A stretch of DNA of 64,000 nt from Corinectria fuckeliana. Lineage: Eukaryota; Ascomycota; Sordariomycetes; Hypocreales; Nectriaceae. Positions within the stretch are counted from its first letter, which is position 1; each line of letters opens with the position of its first letter. Under the pieces are notes generated by a model. The model was not told the origin of the DNA and did no database searches. It saw nothing but the letters and a program-made list of their open reading frames with translations. The DNA is taken from the NCBI GenBank assembly GCA_019137255.1, contig WPDH01000027.1, positions 248,001 through 312,000 on the forward strand, read 5' to 3'. Below, one piece after another: positions 34,801 through 45,677 of this stretch. A program made the translations under genes and the position numbers.

Positions 34801-34995
34801 TCCGATGGCCGAGATAATCTACTCTTCAAAGCTGCCTCCCTAAGTTGTAGCCAGTTCTTTGTTTTCCATCCCGTCGTGACTAATTTATCCTTGCTTCCGT
34901 GTCCGCCCCGGACTTCCAATATCCACTCCCGATTCGGGACCGTAATTCTGCTTCTTAATCAGATCGGCCAACCCCGCTCCGCCGAAGCAAAAAAA
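31834..34995. other. Intergenic region between divergent genes
   Basis: 3.2 kb without a supported gene. The CT-rich part 31850-32160, read on the minus strand, is the leader of the proline-rich gene. TA-rich near-palindromic words cluster at 32990-33010, 34045-34160 and 34400-34416 (for example TACTTCGTAC at 34147-34156). Confidence 0.5.
33206..33240. repeat. Compound microsatellite (ATT)4(CTT)n
   Basis: Four ATT units directly followed by about seven and a half CTT units, in non-coding DNA. Confidence 0.9.
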
Positions 34996-36885
34996 ATGCC
35001 GGGCTCCGGATCCTCCGGCTCCGCCGCATTGAGCCCGCCGACCGAAACATCTCCTCTTCTCGGTAACGGTGACGGTGACGGTGATGGTGACAGTCTCGGC
35101 CGTCGTGACGCCGAGAATGGCCGGGTGAAGGACAGCGAGCCGGAGCGCCCGGCCATGGCCAAGAAGATGCACCTCCTCATCCCGGCCGTTGGTCTCGGAG
35201 TATGTACACCAGCCACAAACCTCATAAATGAAGCAAGAAATGTTGGGCTGACGAGGATCACAGGTCTACATGGTCGCCGTTGACCAACTCCTCACCGTTG
35301 CCACCTATGCCAAGATCGGCAACGAGCTCAATGCCCTCAACAGCACAAGCTGGATCGCCACAGCGCAAGTCTTTCCGCTCCCCTTACACCTCCACCGAGT
35401 ATTTCGCCCGCTTACATGCCTCTCGCAGCTACTTCCTCACCCTCACGAGCTTCCAGCCCCTCTACGGCAAGCTCAGCGACATCTTCGGCCGCAAGCCCTG
35501 CCTGCTCTTCGCCTACTCCGTCTTCGCCCTGGGCTGTCTGGGCTGCGGCCTCGCCCGCTCCATGGGCGAGCTGTGCGCCGCTCGTGCCTTGGCCGGCGTT
35601 GGCGGCGGCGGCATGAACTCGGTCGTGTCGATCCTGCTCAGCGACCTAGTGCCGCTGCGAGACCGCGGCGTCTGGCAGGGATACATCAACATCCTCTGGG
35701 CCGCGGGGACGTCGACGGGGGCGTCGCTGGGGGGTCTATTAGCAGACTCGGTTGGTTGGCGATAGTGAGTTGTTGAACCCTTTGCCTCGATTGTCTCGTC
35801 CAGAGGCCTGCTATAACTCATTGCCCGAAGGTCTTTCTTGGGCCAGGTCCCCCTTTGCTTCGTTGCCTTCACCGCCGTTTACTTCGTCCTCGACCTCCCG
35901 CCCGTCTCGCACGACCACTGGCTCACCAGGATGCGCCGAATCGACTTCCTCGGAGCCTTCACTCTCGTCCTAGCCGTCACCGCCCTGCTCGCCGGCCTCG
36001 ACTCAGGTTCCAACCTCGGCTGGTCGCACATGATCACTCTTGTCGCGCTCTCGGCAGCCCCGGCCCTCTTTGCCCTCTTCATCTTCGTCGAGATCAGAGT
36101 GGCCGCGAATCCTTTTGCCCCCGGGCACATCATCTTCGATCGCAGCTTGTTCGCCTGCTATCTTGTCAACTTCTTCGGCGTGGCGGGGCAGATGGCCATA
36201 ATCTTCTTCTTCATACCGCTGTTCTTCCAGGCCGTCCAGGGGGACAGCGCCACCCAGAGCGGCGCCTTGTTGGTGCCGAGGATGGTCGCCGGTGTCCTTG
36301 CTTCGCTGTTCGGCGGGTGGTTGATAAAGCGCACTGGGCGGTTTTACTGGGTTACCGTGTCCGGGTATAGGATGCTGCTCTTTGCGCTCTTGCCCCTGAG
36401 TCTGTCGGTGGTGTTTAGGTCTACCCCCGGAGAGGTACTGGGGCTAGATGCGGTAAGAATCTTCGCCCGACTGCAGTCAGCAAGCAGAGTCCAACTCGCT
36501 AACTGGATCTGAAGGCATCACCACGACCCTCGTTGGCCTCCTCGCCAACGCGGTCGTCGAGGATACGGCAGTTGTCATCGCCTGTTCCTATCTCTTCCGC
36601 TCCCTGGGCTCCAGCATCGGCATCAGCACCGGCTCGGCAGTCCTCCAGCAGGTGCTCAAAGCGCAGCTTGCCACACGGCTGCCGAACGGCAACGACGCCC
36701 ACGACATTGAGGATAAAGTGCGCTAGAGCCTCGATTACATACAAGAGCTACCTCCACACATCGCCGACCAAGTTAGGTCAAGCTATCAAGTAGCTACACT
36801 GGGTGTATTCGCGCTACTCCTGGTGTACCTGACCACCTCGTTCTTCGTCACCTTCTGGATTAAAGAAAGGCCGCTGAAAAGGTGA
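34996..36885 (+). pseudogene. DHA2-type MFS transporter, probably disrupted (two in-frame TAG)
   Basis: The exons that give homology are 34996-35199, 35264-35364, 35429-35764, 35831-about 36452, and about 36490-36885. The protein matches fungal DHA2 transporters (Fnx1/Vba-like, vacuolar basic amino acid or drug transport): VYMVAVDQ (TM1), NSTSWIATAYFLTLTSFQPLYGKLSDIFGRK, ARALAGVGGGGMNS, GGLLADSVGWR, and late GITTTLVGLLANAV plus ACSYLFRSLGSSIGIS. Three faults are visible. The exon 3/4 junction codon, Trp in relatives (GWRW), reads TA|G, a stop. A second TAG at 36724-36726 interrupts DKVR/SLDYIQELP, yet 52 further codons stay open and homologous to the TGA at 36883. Between 36435 and 36514 no normal intron keeps the frame: GTAAGA at 36453 to AG at 36514 shifts it, and only a 37-nt or weak 55-nt choice ending at 36489 works. 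The second intron uses a GC donor. Sequencing error could explain one fault, but hardly all. Confidence 0.75.
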
Positions 36886-37280
36886 ACATCGGGTACTGAT
36901 GCAGTAGTATGAATAGGTCTACATCCTATCAGGCATTGACACCAAAAAATTTCGCACAGCACAAACTCACTTTTACGTAGCTACAGAGAAGCATAGGCCT
37001 ATTGGTGATGTCCTCTCGAATTCGATGCCAAAGTGCCAGCCACTTAAGAGACCGTAGTGGCCTGAAGATATATCTAATGTATTGTGAATAGTTCCGAGTA
37101 CTGAAATAGAAACTAGATAAGACTTAGTGCAATATGTGTTACCCCTAACTGTCTCTTGGTTCTTCAACTCGACCACTTGCAGAACTGTTCGACATACAGG
37201 CATGATGGTCTATATCCGGTAATGTTTTCATCGCATTGTAATGTACATAGTGCTCTATCTCAATTCATGTATAGTTCTCG
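36886..37280. other. Convergent 3' region
   Basis: 395 bp between the broken transporter and the TBC gene. It is AT-richer than its neighbours and holds no gene. Confidence 0.6.
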
Positions 37281-39762
37281 TCATGTCTCCTTCGGTTTTC
37301 GAATCGGCTGGAGCCCGAATATCTCATCTGAACTTGGCGGGTTTCGATTGTCAGCACTTGATGTCACTTCGCCAAACAAAAACGCATTCCTGTCCCGACT
37401 AGCGTTGGAGATGCGTTTCTTGTGCTGGACCGGGGGCGACTTCTTGGCAGATGCGGGCGGTTGTGGCGGTCCGGGCTCGTCCGGCTCGAGCATCCAAGAG
37501 AAGGATGATTGTGCCAAGGTAGAGCGTGTGGGAACGGGGCCTGACGGCCGAGGCTCGGTCACAGGGCCAGCCGTTAACAGATCCCCTGGCACGCTATCGC
37601 CAGATGTGTCCATGAGATCAGAACTTGGGTGAGGCAAGGCGGCGTCCTTCTTCAGCGTGGGATCGTCCTCGTTTATCTTGAGAGCAGCAATGTCGACATC
37701 CGCCGGGGTTGAAAGCACCACGTCGGACAGGATCTTGATCGCTGGTCCATCGGAAACTACGCCGTCTACCACGACAGGCATCTGGTCGTTCTCTTCGGGC
37801 GGCGGGGAATCAAGCATCGGCACGTCCATCGACGAGTCTTCCAAGTAGATCTTGACGAACTGGACCTTCGCAGCGGCGATCTCAATAAGCTCGAGGCTCT
37901 TAGCCTTGTCGTCTAGGCTGGACATGGATAGTGCCTTGAGGTTGCTGACGGTCTCTTCAAGCATGGTCGCCAGCTGTTGGTTGCGCCTCTCTAATGCTAT
38001 AAGACCCCTTGTAGCACCCTCCTCGTTCAAGCTTTGTCGGGGAGACATGGCCGTGTTTCGCGCTTCGTTGAGATTACGCTTGATTTCACCCATGGCATCC
38101 CTGACTGCTTGGTTGATTCCGAGTTTCTCTCCCCGTTCCAGGACCCCTTTCGCTCCCTTGGCGGCTCCTTGGAACAGGGCCTCCATGCCACCTTGCTGCT
38201 GCATGAATCTCGTCGGTGAGGCCAGTGGTGATCTCGCGCCGAAACCTCGTTGACGAAGTGAGTTGAAGCCTCGGAAGCTCGGTGTTGCATGTCGCAAGGA
38301 ATCGGGTGATGCCGATACAGTTGGCATCTTGCCCGTGTATTTCATTATGAGAGACGCTCCACCTGAAGGGGTGAGGTGGTCTTTCAGGTACAGAGCATCA
38401 TCGACAAACGTATGGGGCCCGTGAGGCTGGGGAGGAGGAGGATATTTGAGGAGCAATTGCAGACAAACCGAGTAGTCTGCTTCTAGCACTGTGAGGTTTT
38501 GTCAGAAGTTGGGCGATCATGCGGAGTAACAGCACTCTAACTTACATTCCCACCGAATTCGAATCAGCATGGCGACACAGACGAGATCTATCAGTTCCAA
38601 TGCCGGATCTACGGCAAAGATTGTATCCCAAAGCACCAGAACCTGCTCAAAGGGAAACTCTCTACTAAATAGCAATCGGACCCATCGGCTTGGCTCTCAA
38701 TTAGCATCCTGCCACGCATGGACTGCCCGAACACTTACATGAGGAAGATTTGTGGCAGAATTTCTATGTTGGTGAGATGGGTCGCCAATTCCGGGTCAAC
38801 CTTTTGCAGGCACATTTCGTGGATGAACTTGCTCCTCTCCACTATTGCGGAACTCTGGTCCGGAATCCTTGAACCTGGCGTCGGATGAGCCGAGTTGGTA
38901 GGGGGTTCCTTGATCTCGTAAAAGCACTGGGCATGCTCCATGAGCATAGAAAAGAGAATGAAAGCATCATGCTCAATAAAGGTCGCATCTAGGGTCTTCT
39001 TGAAGATGTCGTCTAGAGTCACATCTGAGGAGACAGTAGCAATGTCAAGAGCGTCTTCTTGAATGGCATAAACCATGGGGGCCAAGAGCTCATGCATGCC
39101 CTGTCGATAGCCGCCCCTTTCAGGGTTAATTTTGCAGTACATGAAGAGGATATCTAGGATCATGGCCTGGACGTGTCTGTCATGGTAAGACACTTCATCA
39201 GGGAGCCTTTGAACATCCTGCTTGATCTCGGCGCGGATAATCTCATCTTGACGAACAGTGTTCCAGGGCGACTCGGGGTCTGTCAGCAGAGCAATGCGCG
39301 ATGGAGACGGGCGACGCCGAAACTCACGTCGGGGTCATCCGTCAGAGGGTCGATGGTGAGCTCGGTGAGGGCTTCGGGATGCAGGATGAACTTGAGAAAG
39401 TGCTGATGCTTCTCGGTGTACATGCGCCGTCCCTCATCCAAGGCTTGAGACCAGCTCATGCCGGCGGCAGGGCTCGATAGCAGGAACGTCTAAGTGCCTT
39501 GGGTGAGCTCAGATTGCACAACGGCATCTCATCTAAGCAGGGTAGCGACTCACCTTCCAGCACAAGGAGCGACAGCCCGACAGACAGGGGCTCGAAGGTC
39601 CATTGTATCTGACTGCACGTTGAAGATCGGGGAGATGGCTTCCGTGAGTCTGCGTCTCGCGCCATCGCGACCTACCAGGCGCGGTTGATGTCAGTCGCCA
39701 GTGTCGTCATGGAAGGGCTTCTGTCTGGTGGCAACCTACAGCAGCTCTTCGAGAGGTCTCAT
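37281..39762 (-). CDS. TBC domain Rab GTPase-activating protein, TBC1D5-like
   Basis: Six exons on the minus strand: 39762-39740, 39671-39554, 39489-39328, 39271-38739, 38688-38546 and 38488-37281. Together they give 728 aa. The first exon is 23 nt and supplies MRPLEELL, matching the family start. Each intron is 50-68 nt with GT...AG ends, and every join restores conserved text (SGCRSLCWK, DDPDSPWNTVRQDEIIRAEI, LPQIFLIRWVRLLFSREFPF, RIRWELLEADYS). The TBC domain (about 40-330) shows both catalytic fingers: IKQDVQR with Arg123, and the YxQ motif GGYRQG with Tyr156 and Gln158. The protein should therefore be an active GAP. TBC1D5 relatives act on Rab7-class GTPases and retromer in endosome-to-Golgi traffic and autophagy. 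The C-terminal half is disordered apart from a coiled segment (LIALERRNQQLATMLEETVSNLKAL). Its ATG is 573 bp from the divergent adaptor-like gene. Confidence 0.9.
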
Positions 39763-40335
39763 ACTAGTAGAGTCTTGCGTCGCGGTACAAGACCCGAGCT
39801 GTCGGCAGTCGGCTGTCGAGTCTGCAGTCGAGTCTCAGCTCTCATCAGGTGGCGGGTGAGGTCAAATGTGAGGCGTAATTCCAATTTTGATGTCAGCGGA
39901 CGGGATATGTTGCGAGACGCGGGATGCACGCGGAAGTTCGGCCTACGGACACCATATTGGGCGGCGAATGCGGGCCCCGCTCTCAGCGCTTAAGACGCCC
40001 GTGACTGTCTCTAACTACCACCGGTAATAGGGGCGTTTATTAACTTAAAAATGCCCTGAGCAGTTAAGCACAATGGGGGGTTAGGCCTCCACAATTTCAG
40101 GGGCTAAAGGCAGCCGGTACAGCCAGAGACCACGCCGTCTAGATAGCTAACGGACAGTTCGGTACTCGGTCGCCTCGTGGCATCCTCGAGCACCTTCTCG
40201 TCAGCCGCATCCTCATCCGCATCCTCATCCTAATTCACTTCACCCCTCATCCTTCTTCCCACCCACACACCAATAGCAATCTTGCAGGCCTCGCGACCCC
40301 CGAGGTCGGAAGCATGCATCGCTCCGTGCTTCACC
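39763..40335. promoter_or_regulatory. Shared divergent promoter region (TBC gene and Ppk6-like gene)
   Basis: 573 bp between the two start codons. A CATCCTC/CCGCATCCTCATC tandem lies at about 40195-40235, near the plus-strand gene. Confidence 0.5.
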
Positions 40336-42534
40336 ATGTCCGCGGATCTGTTTGCTGAGTTCAATGAGCTCTCAACACCATCCTCATCAGCCCAACCTAA
40401 GCCCGACCAACCTGCACTCCGGGCCCCTCCCAACAAGGATCCCTTTGATTTTGTCAACGCCGCCAGTCATGCCTCACCCACCGTCACGCAACCGGTCGAG
40501 CCGACGCTGCAGCCGTGGCCTGCCTGGTCCCAGCCTGTGAGCACCAGCTCTTGGGGAAATGTGTCGACTCCCGTAGCTCCCGCGGCCCCGCCAAAGCCTC
40601 CGGCAGTGATCGAGGAGGAGGATGATGGCTGGGGCGACTTTGAGACAGCCGAAACAACGGCTCCCGCTCCTCCCCGGGGTCCGGCTACTACAGCTGCTGC
40701 GAACCTCTTGTCGCCAATAGCGTGGCCGAGTCCGGCGCAACCTGTAGCTCCAGCTCCCGACCCAACTCCAAGCATATCGCCATCAAGCGCATGGCACAGT
40801 CCGGCTCAGGCTACAGTCACAGCGCCGAGTATCTCGTCGTCAATAGCATGGCAAAGCCCAACGCAGGCCATAGCTCCAACTCCAGCCCCGATCGCCTCGT
40901 CCTCAATAGCATGGCCGAGCGCGACTCGACCTGCGGTTCTAGCGCCGAGTGGCTCACCGTCAATAACTTGGCAGAACCCAGCGCAGTCTACAGCTCCATC
41001 CCCAGCCCCAACTCCTCAAGTGACTACTACTCAAGAAATACCCGTGAGGACCCGGATTGTGCGGGCTTCCACCCTTGACCTTATGTCCAACAGCCTCATT
41101 GATACTAGTGGCCTGCCTCAACAACCCACAGGGACATCTTGGGGGCAGCAGCCGGCACAGCAGCTCCGAGAGCAGTTTGAGCAGCAACCAGCCCATGAGA
41201 GAAGAACACAGTCACGACTGAAAGCAAAGCTTAAGACGGAGCCATCCGATCCGAATGTGCTTTTTGATGCCGAGGACTTTGAACTACAGGTCCCCGAGGG
41301 CGAAGACGACGAAGATGATGATGACGAGTTCGGTGACTTCGAAACTGTGTCTCCTGCTCCTCCACTTCCACCCAAAGCTGCTCCTCCGGCACCAGCTCCT
41401 GTAAACACATACCCGCCTCCTCCCTCCATGGACCTCCTTTCTTTAGACGACCCAGCTCCGCCTCCGCCACAACCAACCAAAGGGAAATCGATACCGAGTC
41501 ACCTCCTCGGGACTCTCGCCTTCGGCACAACGGCTATGAACTACCCACAGGCACCCAAATCCCCATCCTTCCAGGACCGCAACCCCTTCCCTGAACTAGC
41601 CATCAAAACGCCCACAGGCCCCGCGCCAAAGGATGAAGCGCCCGAATCCTCCTCGGCAATTACGGCATGGCCAACTTTGCAGAGCGCGGTGGAGGCCAAG
41701 CCAGAGGCGCACAAGGACGAGGACGAGGAGGGGTGGGGGGCTTGGGATGAGTTCCCAGCCGCCGATGGCAAAAGGGATAATGTTGACTCGGCGAAGCCCC
41801 CGGAGGGCTGGGACTGGGATGCCGTTGACAATGTTAAGCCATCAAGGCCACCAAAGCCACCACAATCATCGAGCCCCGAAATCAGCAACAACGCCCCTCC
41901 TCCAACCAATGTCCCCCCTCCGTCCGTTATTCTGTCCGTGTTCCCGGAACTCTTGAACACTGGCGACGCCCTCTTTAAGCCCATGTCGGGCCAGAATGCT
42001 TCCATCAAACAACGAATACTCTCAGATCCCAAGGCAGTCGACTTCCTTGAAGCCTACATCCTCCTAGCGACAACAGCGGCGCGTGTCATTGCAGGCCGCA
42101 AGCAACGCTGGCATCGCGACAAGATCCTCGCCAAAAGCATGTCCATCTCCGCGGCCGGCAGTAAAGGCATGAAGCTCGCAGGCGTCGACAAGACCCAGTC
42201 GGCGCGTGAGGACCGTGAGGCCGCCGACGTTGCGGCCGTGTGGCGGGGTCAGGTCGGCCGGCTGCGGTCGGCCGTCGCGGCGGCCAAGGGGGCCGGCAAG
42301 GCGCCGACGCTCCGGGTCCCCGAAATCAGCGAGACCATGCATGTCCATACGGCGAAGATGGTACCGACGGCCCCCAAGGCGTGCATCATTTGCGGCCTAA
42401 AGAGGGAGGAACGTGTGGCCAAGGTGGATCACGAGGTGGAGGACAGCTTTGGTGAGTGGTGGGCGGATCACTGGGGCCATAAGGCGTGCAAGAACTTTTG
42501 GATAGAACACGAGCAGATGCTGCGACAGCGATGA
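40336..42534 (+). CDS. Ppk6-like protein with adaptor-ear-type motifs
   Basis: Single exon, 732 aa from the ATG at 40336 (MSADLFAEFNEL, context TCACCATG). An in-frame ATG at 40282 is less likely. Most of the chain is Pro/Ala/Ser-rich and disordered. Short acidic aromatic motifs recur: DPFDFV near the start, then DGWGDFET, DEFGDFET, EEGWGAWDEF and GWDWDAVD. In clathrin accessory proteins (aftiphilin, gamma-synergin) such DPF and GDF-type motifs bind adaptor ear domains, so a trafficking role is inferred. The C-terminal 200 residues look folded: a helical block (LSDPKAVDFLEAYILLATTA, then RKQRWHRDKILAKSMSIS) and a closing ACIICGLKREERV...WADHWGHKACKNFW region with two Cys/His pairs that may bind zinc. 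Filamentous-fungal relatives are often named after the S. pombe kinase Ppk6, but I see no kinase motifs. Confidence 0.8.
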   Translation: MSADLFAEFNELSTPSSSAQPKPDQPALRAPPNKDPFDFVNAASHASPTVTQPVEPTLQPWPAWSQPVSTSSWGNVSTPVAPAAPPKPPAVIEEEDDGWGDFETAETTAPAPPRGPATTAAANLLSPIAWPSPAQPVAPAPDPTPSISPSSAWHSPAQATVTAPSISSSIAWQSPTQAIAPTPAPIASSSIAWPSATRPAVLAPSGSPSITWQNPAQSTAPSPAPTPQVTTTQEIPVRTRIVRASTLDLMSNSLIDTSGLPQQPTGTSWGQQPAQQLREQFEQQPAHERRTQSRLKAKLKTEPSDPNVLFDAEDFELQVPEGEDDEDDDDEFGDFETVSPAPPLPPKAAPPAPAPVNTYPPPPSMDLLSLDDPAPPPPQPTKGKSIPSHLLGTLAFGTTAMNYPQAPKSPSFQDRNPFPELAIKTPTGPAPKDEAPESSSAITAWPTLQSAVEAKPEAHKDEDEEGWGAWDEFPAADGKRDNVDSAKPPEGWDWDAVDNVKPSRPPKPPQSSSPEISNNAPPPTNVPPPSVILSVFPELLNTGDALFKPMSGQNASIKQRILSDPKAVDFLEAYILLATTAARVIAGRKQRWHRDKILAKSMSISAAGSKGMKLAGVDKTQSAREDREAADVAAVWRGQVGRLRSAVAAAKGAGKAPTLRVPEISETMHVHTAKMVPTAPKACIICGLKREERVAKVDHEVEDSFGEWWADHWGHKACKNFWIEHEQMLRQR
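40711..41000 (+). repeat. Five imperfect protein-level repeats around an invariant Trp
   Basis: Inside the Ppk6-like gene, five copies of an S-x-I-A-W-x-S-P-A-Q-type unit have Trp codons at 40723, 40792, 40849, 40912 and 40969. The spacings are 69, 57, 63 and 57 bp, all multiples of three. Pro/Ala/Ser spacers separate them. Confidence 0.85.
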
Positions 42535-44900
42535 TCGCTTAACTCTCTCTTGAAGAATTTAGGTGAATGGGAGGATCTAGTCGAATATAGGGGTATACAG
42601 CTACAGCAGGTGAATGCAGTTCATGTCGAGATGATCAATTATCAGGCTATCGAAGCTTACAAGTCATAACATCTGTCAGCCAGAGATGCTTCCGTTGTCC
42701 CATAAATGCTACAACTTGCCTCGACCGCACGTTGCTATTGAGTAGTTGCTGTACAGCTCTCGTTTTCGATGAAGCGGTGTTGGCGGTTAGGCCAATATTA
42801 CACTGAACGCAAGGGAGCATCACCGGCAGTGTCCCTGATGCTAAGGCAAGGTACAAGATACATGGCAGATCTGCAATGTCTCTATCAACCGACATGGGGG
42901 CAAACACAACGCTGCAGGTGTAGCTGCCCATCCGGACAAATCGTGATGCGCTGAGGCGCATGGCCAAGTGATGGCTGCAGAATCCCCCCGGCATTACCAC
43001 CTAGCCACTGTGGAAAGTCTTAAAGTGGCCAATCTAGAGAGGCGTGGACTAAATCCGGTGACGGTGGTTGAAAACCAGTCTTGAAGCGATTCGTAGAGTG
43101 CTTAGGCCTAGGCTTTCAGCCTGTCCAGGCCAAGCTTGATCTGACAGGCTTTCGGGGGCCTGGCGACACGCCATCGGGACGGTCGCCATAGGAGACGGGC
43201 TCAGAGTGAGCTGACTCTGCTTGGGCAAATGAAAATATGACGAGGCTGGAATGGCTGGAGTCCGTCACTTCTCAAGAACCTCGGAGGTGTCGCAGGAGGC
43301 CAATAAGGCTGTCTACCTGGCTTGAATAATAATGCGACATTGGCCTCTGCAGTGCTATACTGCCGATGCAGGGAGTCCTATGTCTCACAACCGGGCTCGA
43401 GAGACAGATGTGCAGTCTACGTTGGCTCCTCAAACAACTGGTTGTCTTCCTTGCTACCATGTACATAGTAGATTGGGGCTCCAAGGATCGTCGTCATGAG
43501 CGAGCAGGGCGAGGTCGAACTGCCTGCAACTGATCGACATTGGACGGGGGGATTTGGAAGAGGCGTTTAAACCAACCCCACCAAGTAGGAAAACTTCCGA
43601 CTCAACCGCTTGTGGGTGGGGAAACATGACAATTCGTCGCATCCATTCCAACCCCGGCGTTAGACTAAGCGATGTCTACTGTACCTAGCTACTGTACCTA
43701 GCTACTGTACCTACTTAGCCTACTCCGTAGTTGATAGGAAGTTGACAGCTATCAAGCGGCTTCAGACCCCCGTCAGTTTTGCGCATGGGCAGTCGAGAGG
43801 GTGTGATAGAGGGACCAAGTACTGAGTACGACGGACGAGGTATAACATACCTTGGTCTATAACACACAGCGTACAACAGACATACAGCCTGCGAAGAGGA
43901 AGCAGTCCTCCCCTGGCGCCTCTGCGCGGGGGGGCGGCACCACCAGGGTAAGAATGTGCTGCCTTGCTGTACATTGAGGGTCGGCACAGCCGGAGAATGA
44001 CGTGACCATAGTAGGTCGGGAGAGCCGCTATGGATTGGTTTCTGCCTCTGATGCTATTGATGTTGATGTTGAATGTTGTCTGGGTTGTGGGGTTTAGTTT
44101 CAGTCACGGCCTTGCGGGGCGGCTTCAAATCGAGTCGATGTTTCTCGGTGCAAAAGCATTGTGCGAGAGAGACCAGAGTAGGTCACATGGAAAGTGGTGT
44201 CATGTTAAGTACTATTGGCTCTAATAGAAGGTACCACCCAAAAGCTGGTGCTCCGGACTTGAGGGGACGGCAGGCAGAACCAATTGTTGTTTGTTCCTGT
44301 CTTAGGTACTTCCCATCTGCGGCTGGTAGGTGATGGCAAAAGTAAGGTACTGACCTGCCCTGGGTTCCCCGCCTTTGTTCATCATGGCAAGGTTTTGGTC
44401 TCCTCGACGTACCTTGGCGCAGGCGCGCAGCATTAGCAGCCAGGTGCTAGTACGTAACTGACTGGTCCCTGCTTCTACCTATCTACTTACCCAAACCGTA
44501 GGTACCTAAGTAAGAATCAACAGCAGAGCCCCATCAAGTTTTCTGCCAGACTATCTAAGTAGACCTAGGTACCTAGTTAAGCCATGGACTGCTTCACCTG
44601 GTCTGAATGCTGGCAGAAGCGCTGAGAACCGCGGAACCGGTCACAGTTCTAGATTGGCGTGAGCATGGGTGGATACCTATGCTGGGTGTGTCATGTCGGC
44701 AAGTGGGATGGATGGAATGGAGCTTGGCGGTTGAATCCAATGGCTGGCGGCAGGTGAGGCAGGTACCCACTCAGACAGCGGCAGCCCACAGAAGTCCAGG
44801 TACCTCAAGTCGCTGAACTCCCGTCGCAGAGCCCTTTTAGGCCTGATGTACAGTGAAGTACCCTACTGGGTAGTAGTACCTGTACGCAGTAAGTAATTAC
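42535..44900. other. Intergenic region, no supported gene
   Basis: 2.4 kb. The longest frame (42647-43000 minus, 117 codons) has no recognisable feature. The sequence TACCTAGCTACTG is tandemly repeated at about 43680-43715, followed by TACTCCGTA at 43721-43729. CTAGGTACC words occur near 44500 and 44565. Confidence 0.5.
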
Positions 44901-45677
44901 TGCGTGCCTCTTTCTTTCTTTCTGTGTCTCCTCCGCGCCGTCCCCCTCCATCCTCGCTGCCAGGGTCTGCGTCTCCTCTTTTGCGACTGAACTGGTTCTG
45001 GCGCTGGCCCATTCTTCCATTCTCTTTCACTCACCTCACCTTACCACACCTCACCACCACTTCTTCTTCCTCCTCTCTCCAACCTTCAACCTCCATCCTC
45101 TCCGTCATCCCCAAAACCTCCTCCACCGCGCTCCTCTCCCGACTTCCTCTCTTCCCCCCCTCTCTCTTCCCTCCTCATTCTCCCTTCCTCTCTACCCACC
45201 AAAGCCGACTCGCCTCCGCCTCTCTTCCGCTCAGTGTCCCGCCGCTTTTCCTCGTCATCAGCGCTCGCGACTCTTTGACCCCGCCATCCCGCCTTGCAAA
45301 ACGAACCGCAAAGGAAAAAAAAAGTACTGTACCGCCCCGTCTCCAGTCCCCTCCCCCGCCAGCCTCCAACGCCCTCGCCATTCCCAGCGTCAGCGACCAG
45401 GTCAGTAGACGCCTTTTTGGTTTTTTTTTCTCAGTTGCGTTTCGGTGTCGCTGTATATCGTCGCTTTACTTTTGCGCTTCATGAGTATCTTGTCGCATGA
45501 AGCACACATGCTCGTGTGCTGGAACTCCGACAAGTCATTTCTTCTCATAGTCAGGCCTAACTTTCAACCAGATTCCTCCCAGGCAAAACTCCTTTTACCT
45601 AGCAGCCGTCTTGCCTCTTCCAACATACGCGCAACAACTTCACCCCGCATCTTCCGATCCCGTATCAATCTGCAAAC
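44901..45677 (+). promoter_or_regulatory. CT-rich promoter/leader of the KH gene with a probable 5' UTR intron
   Basis: 44910-45250 is strongly pyrimidine-rich. A donor CAG|GTCAGT at 45401, a branch CTAAC at 45557-45561 and an acceptor CCAG at 45571 define a likely 171-nt intron in the 5' UTR. This is common for highly expressed RNA-binding protein genes in moulds. An alternative acceptor (CTCAG at about 45435) would make the intron too short. Confidence 0.5.

Noticed and set aside
42647..43000. 117-codon minus-strand frame
   Set aside because: Cys and Met scattered without pattern, and no family match that I can recognise. Too weak to list as a gene.
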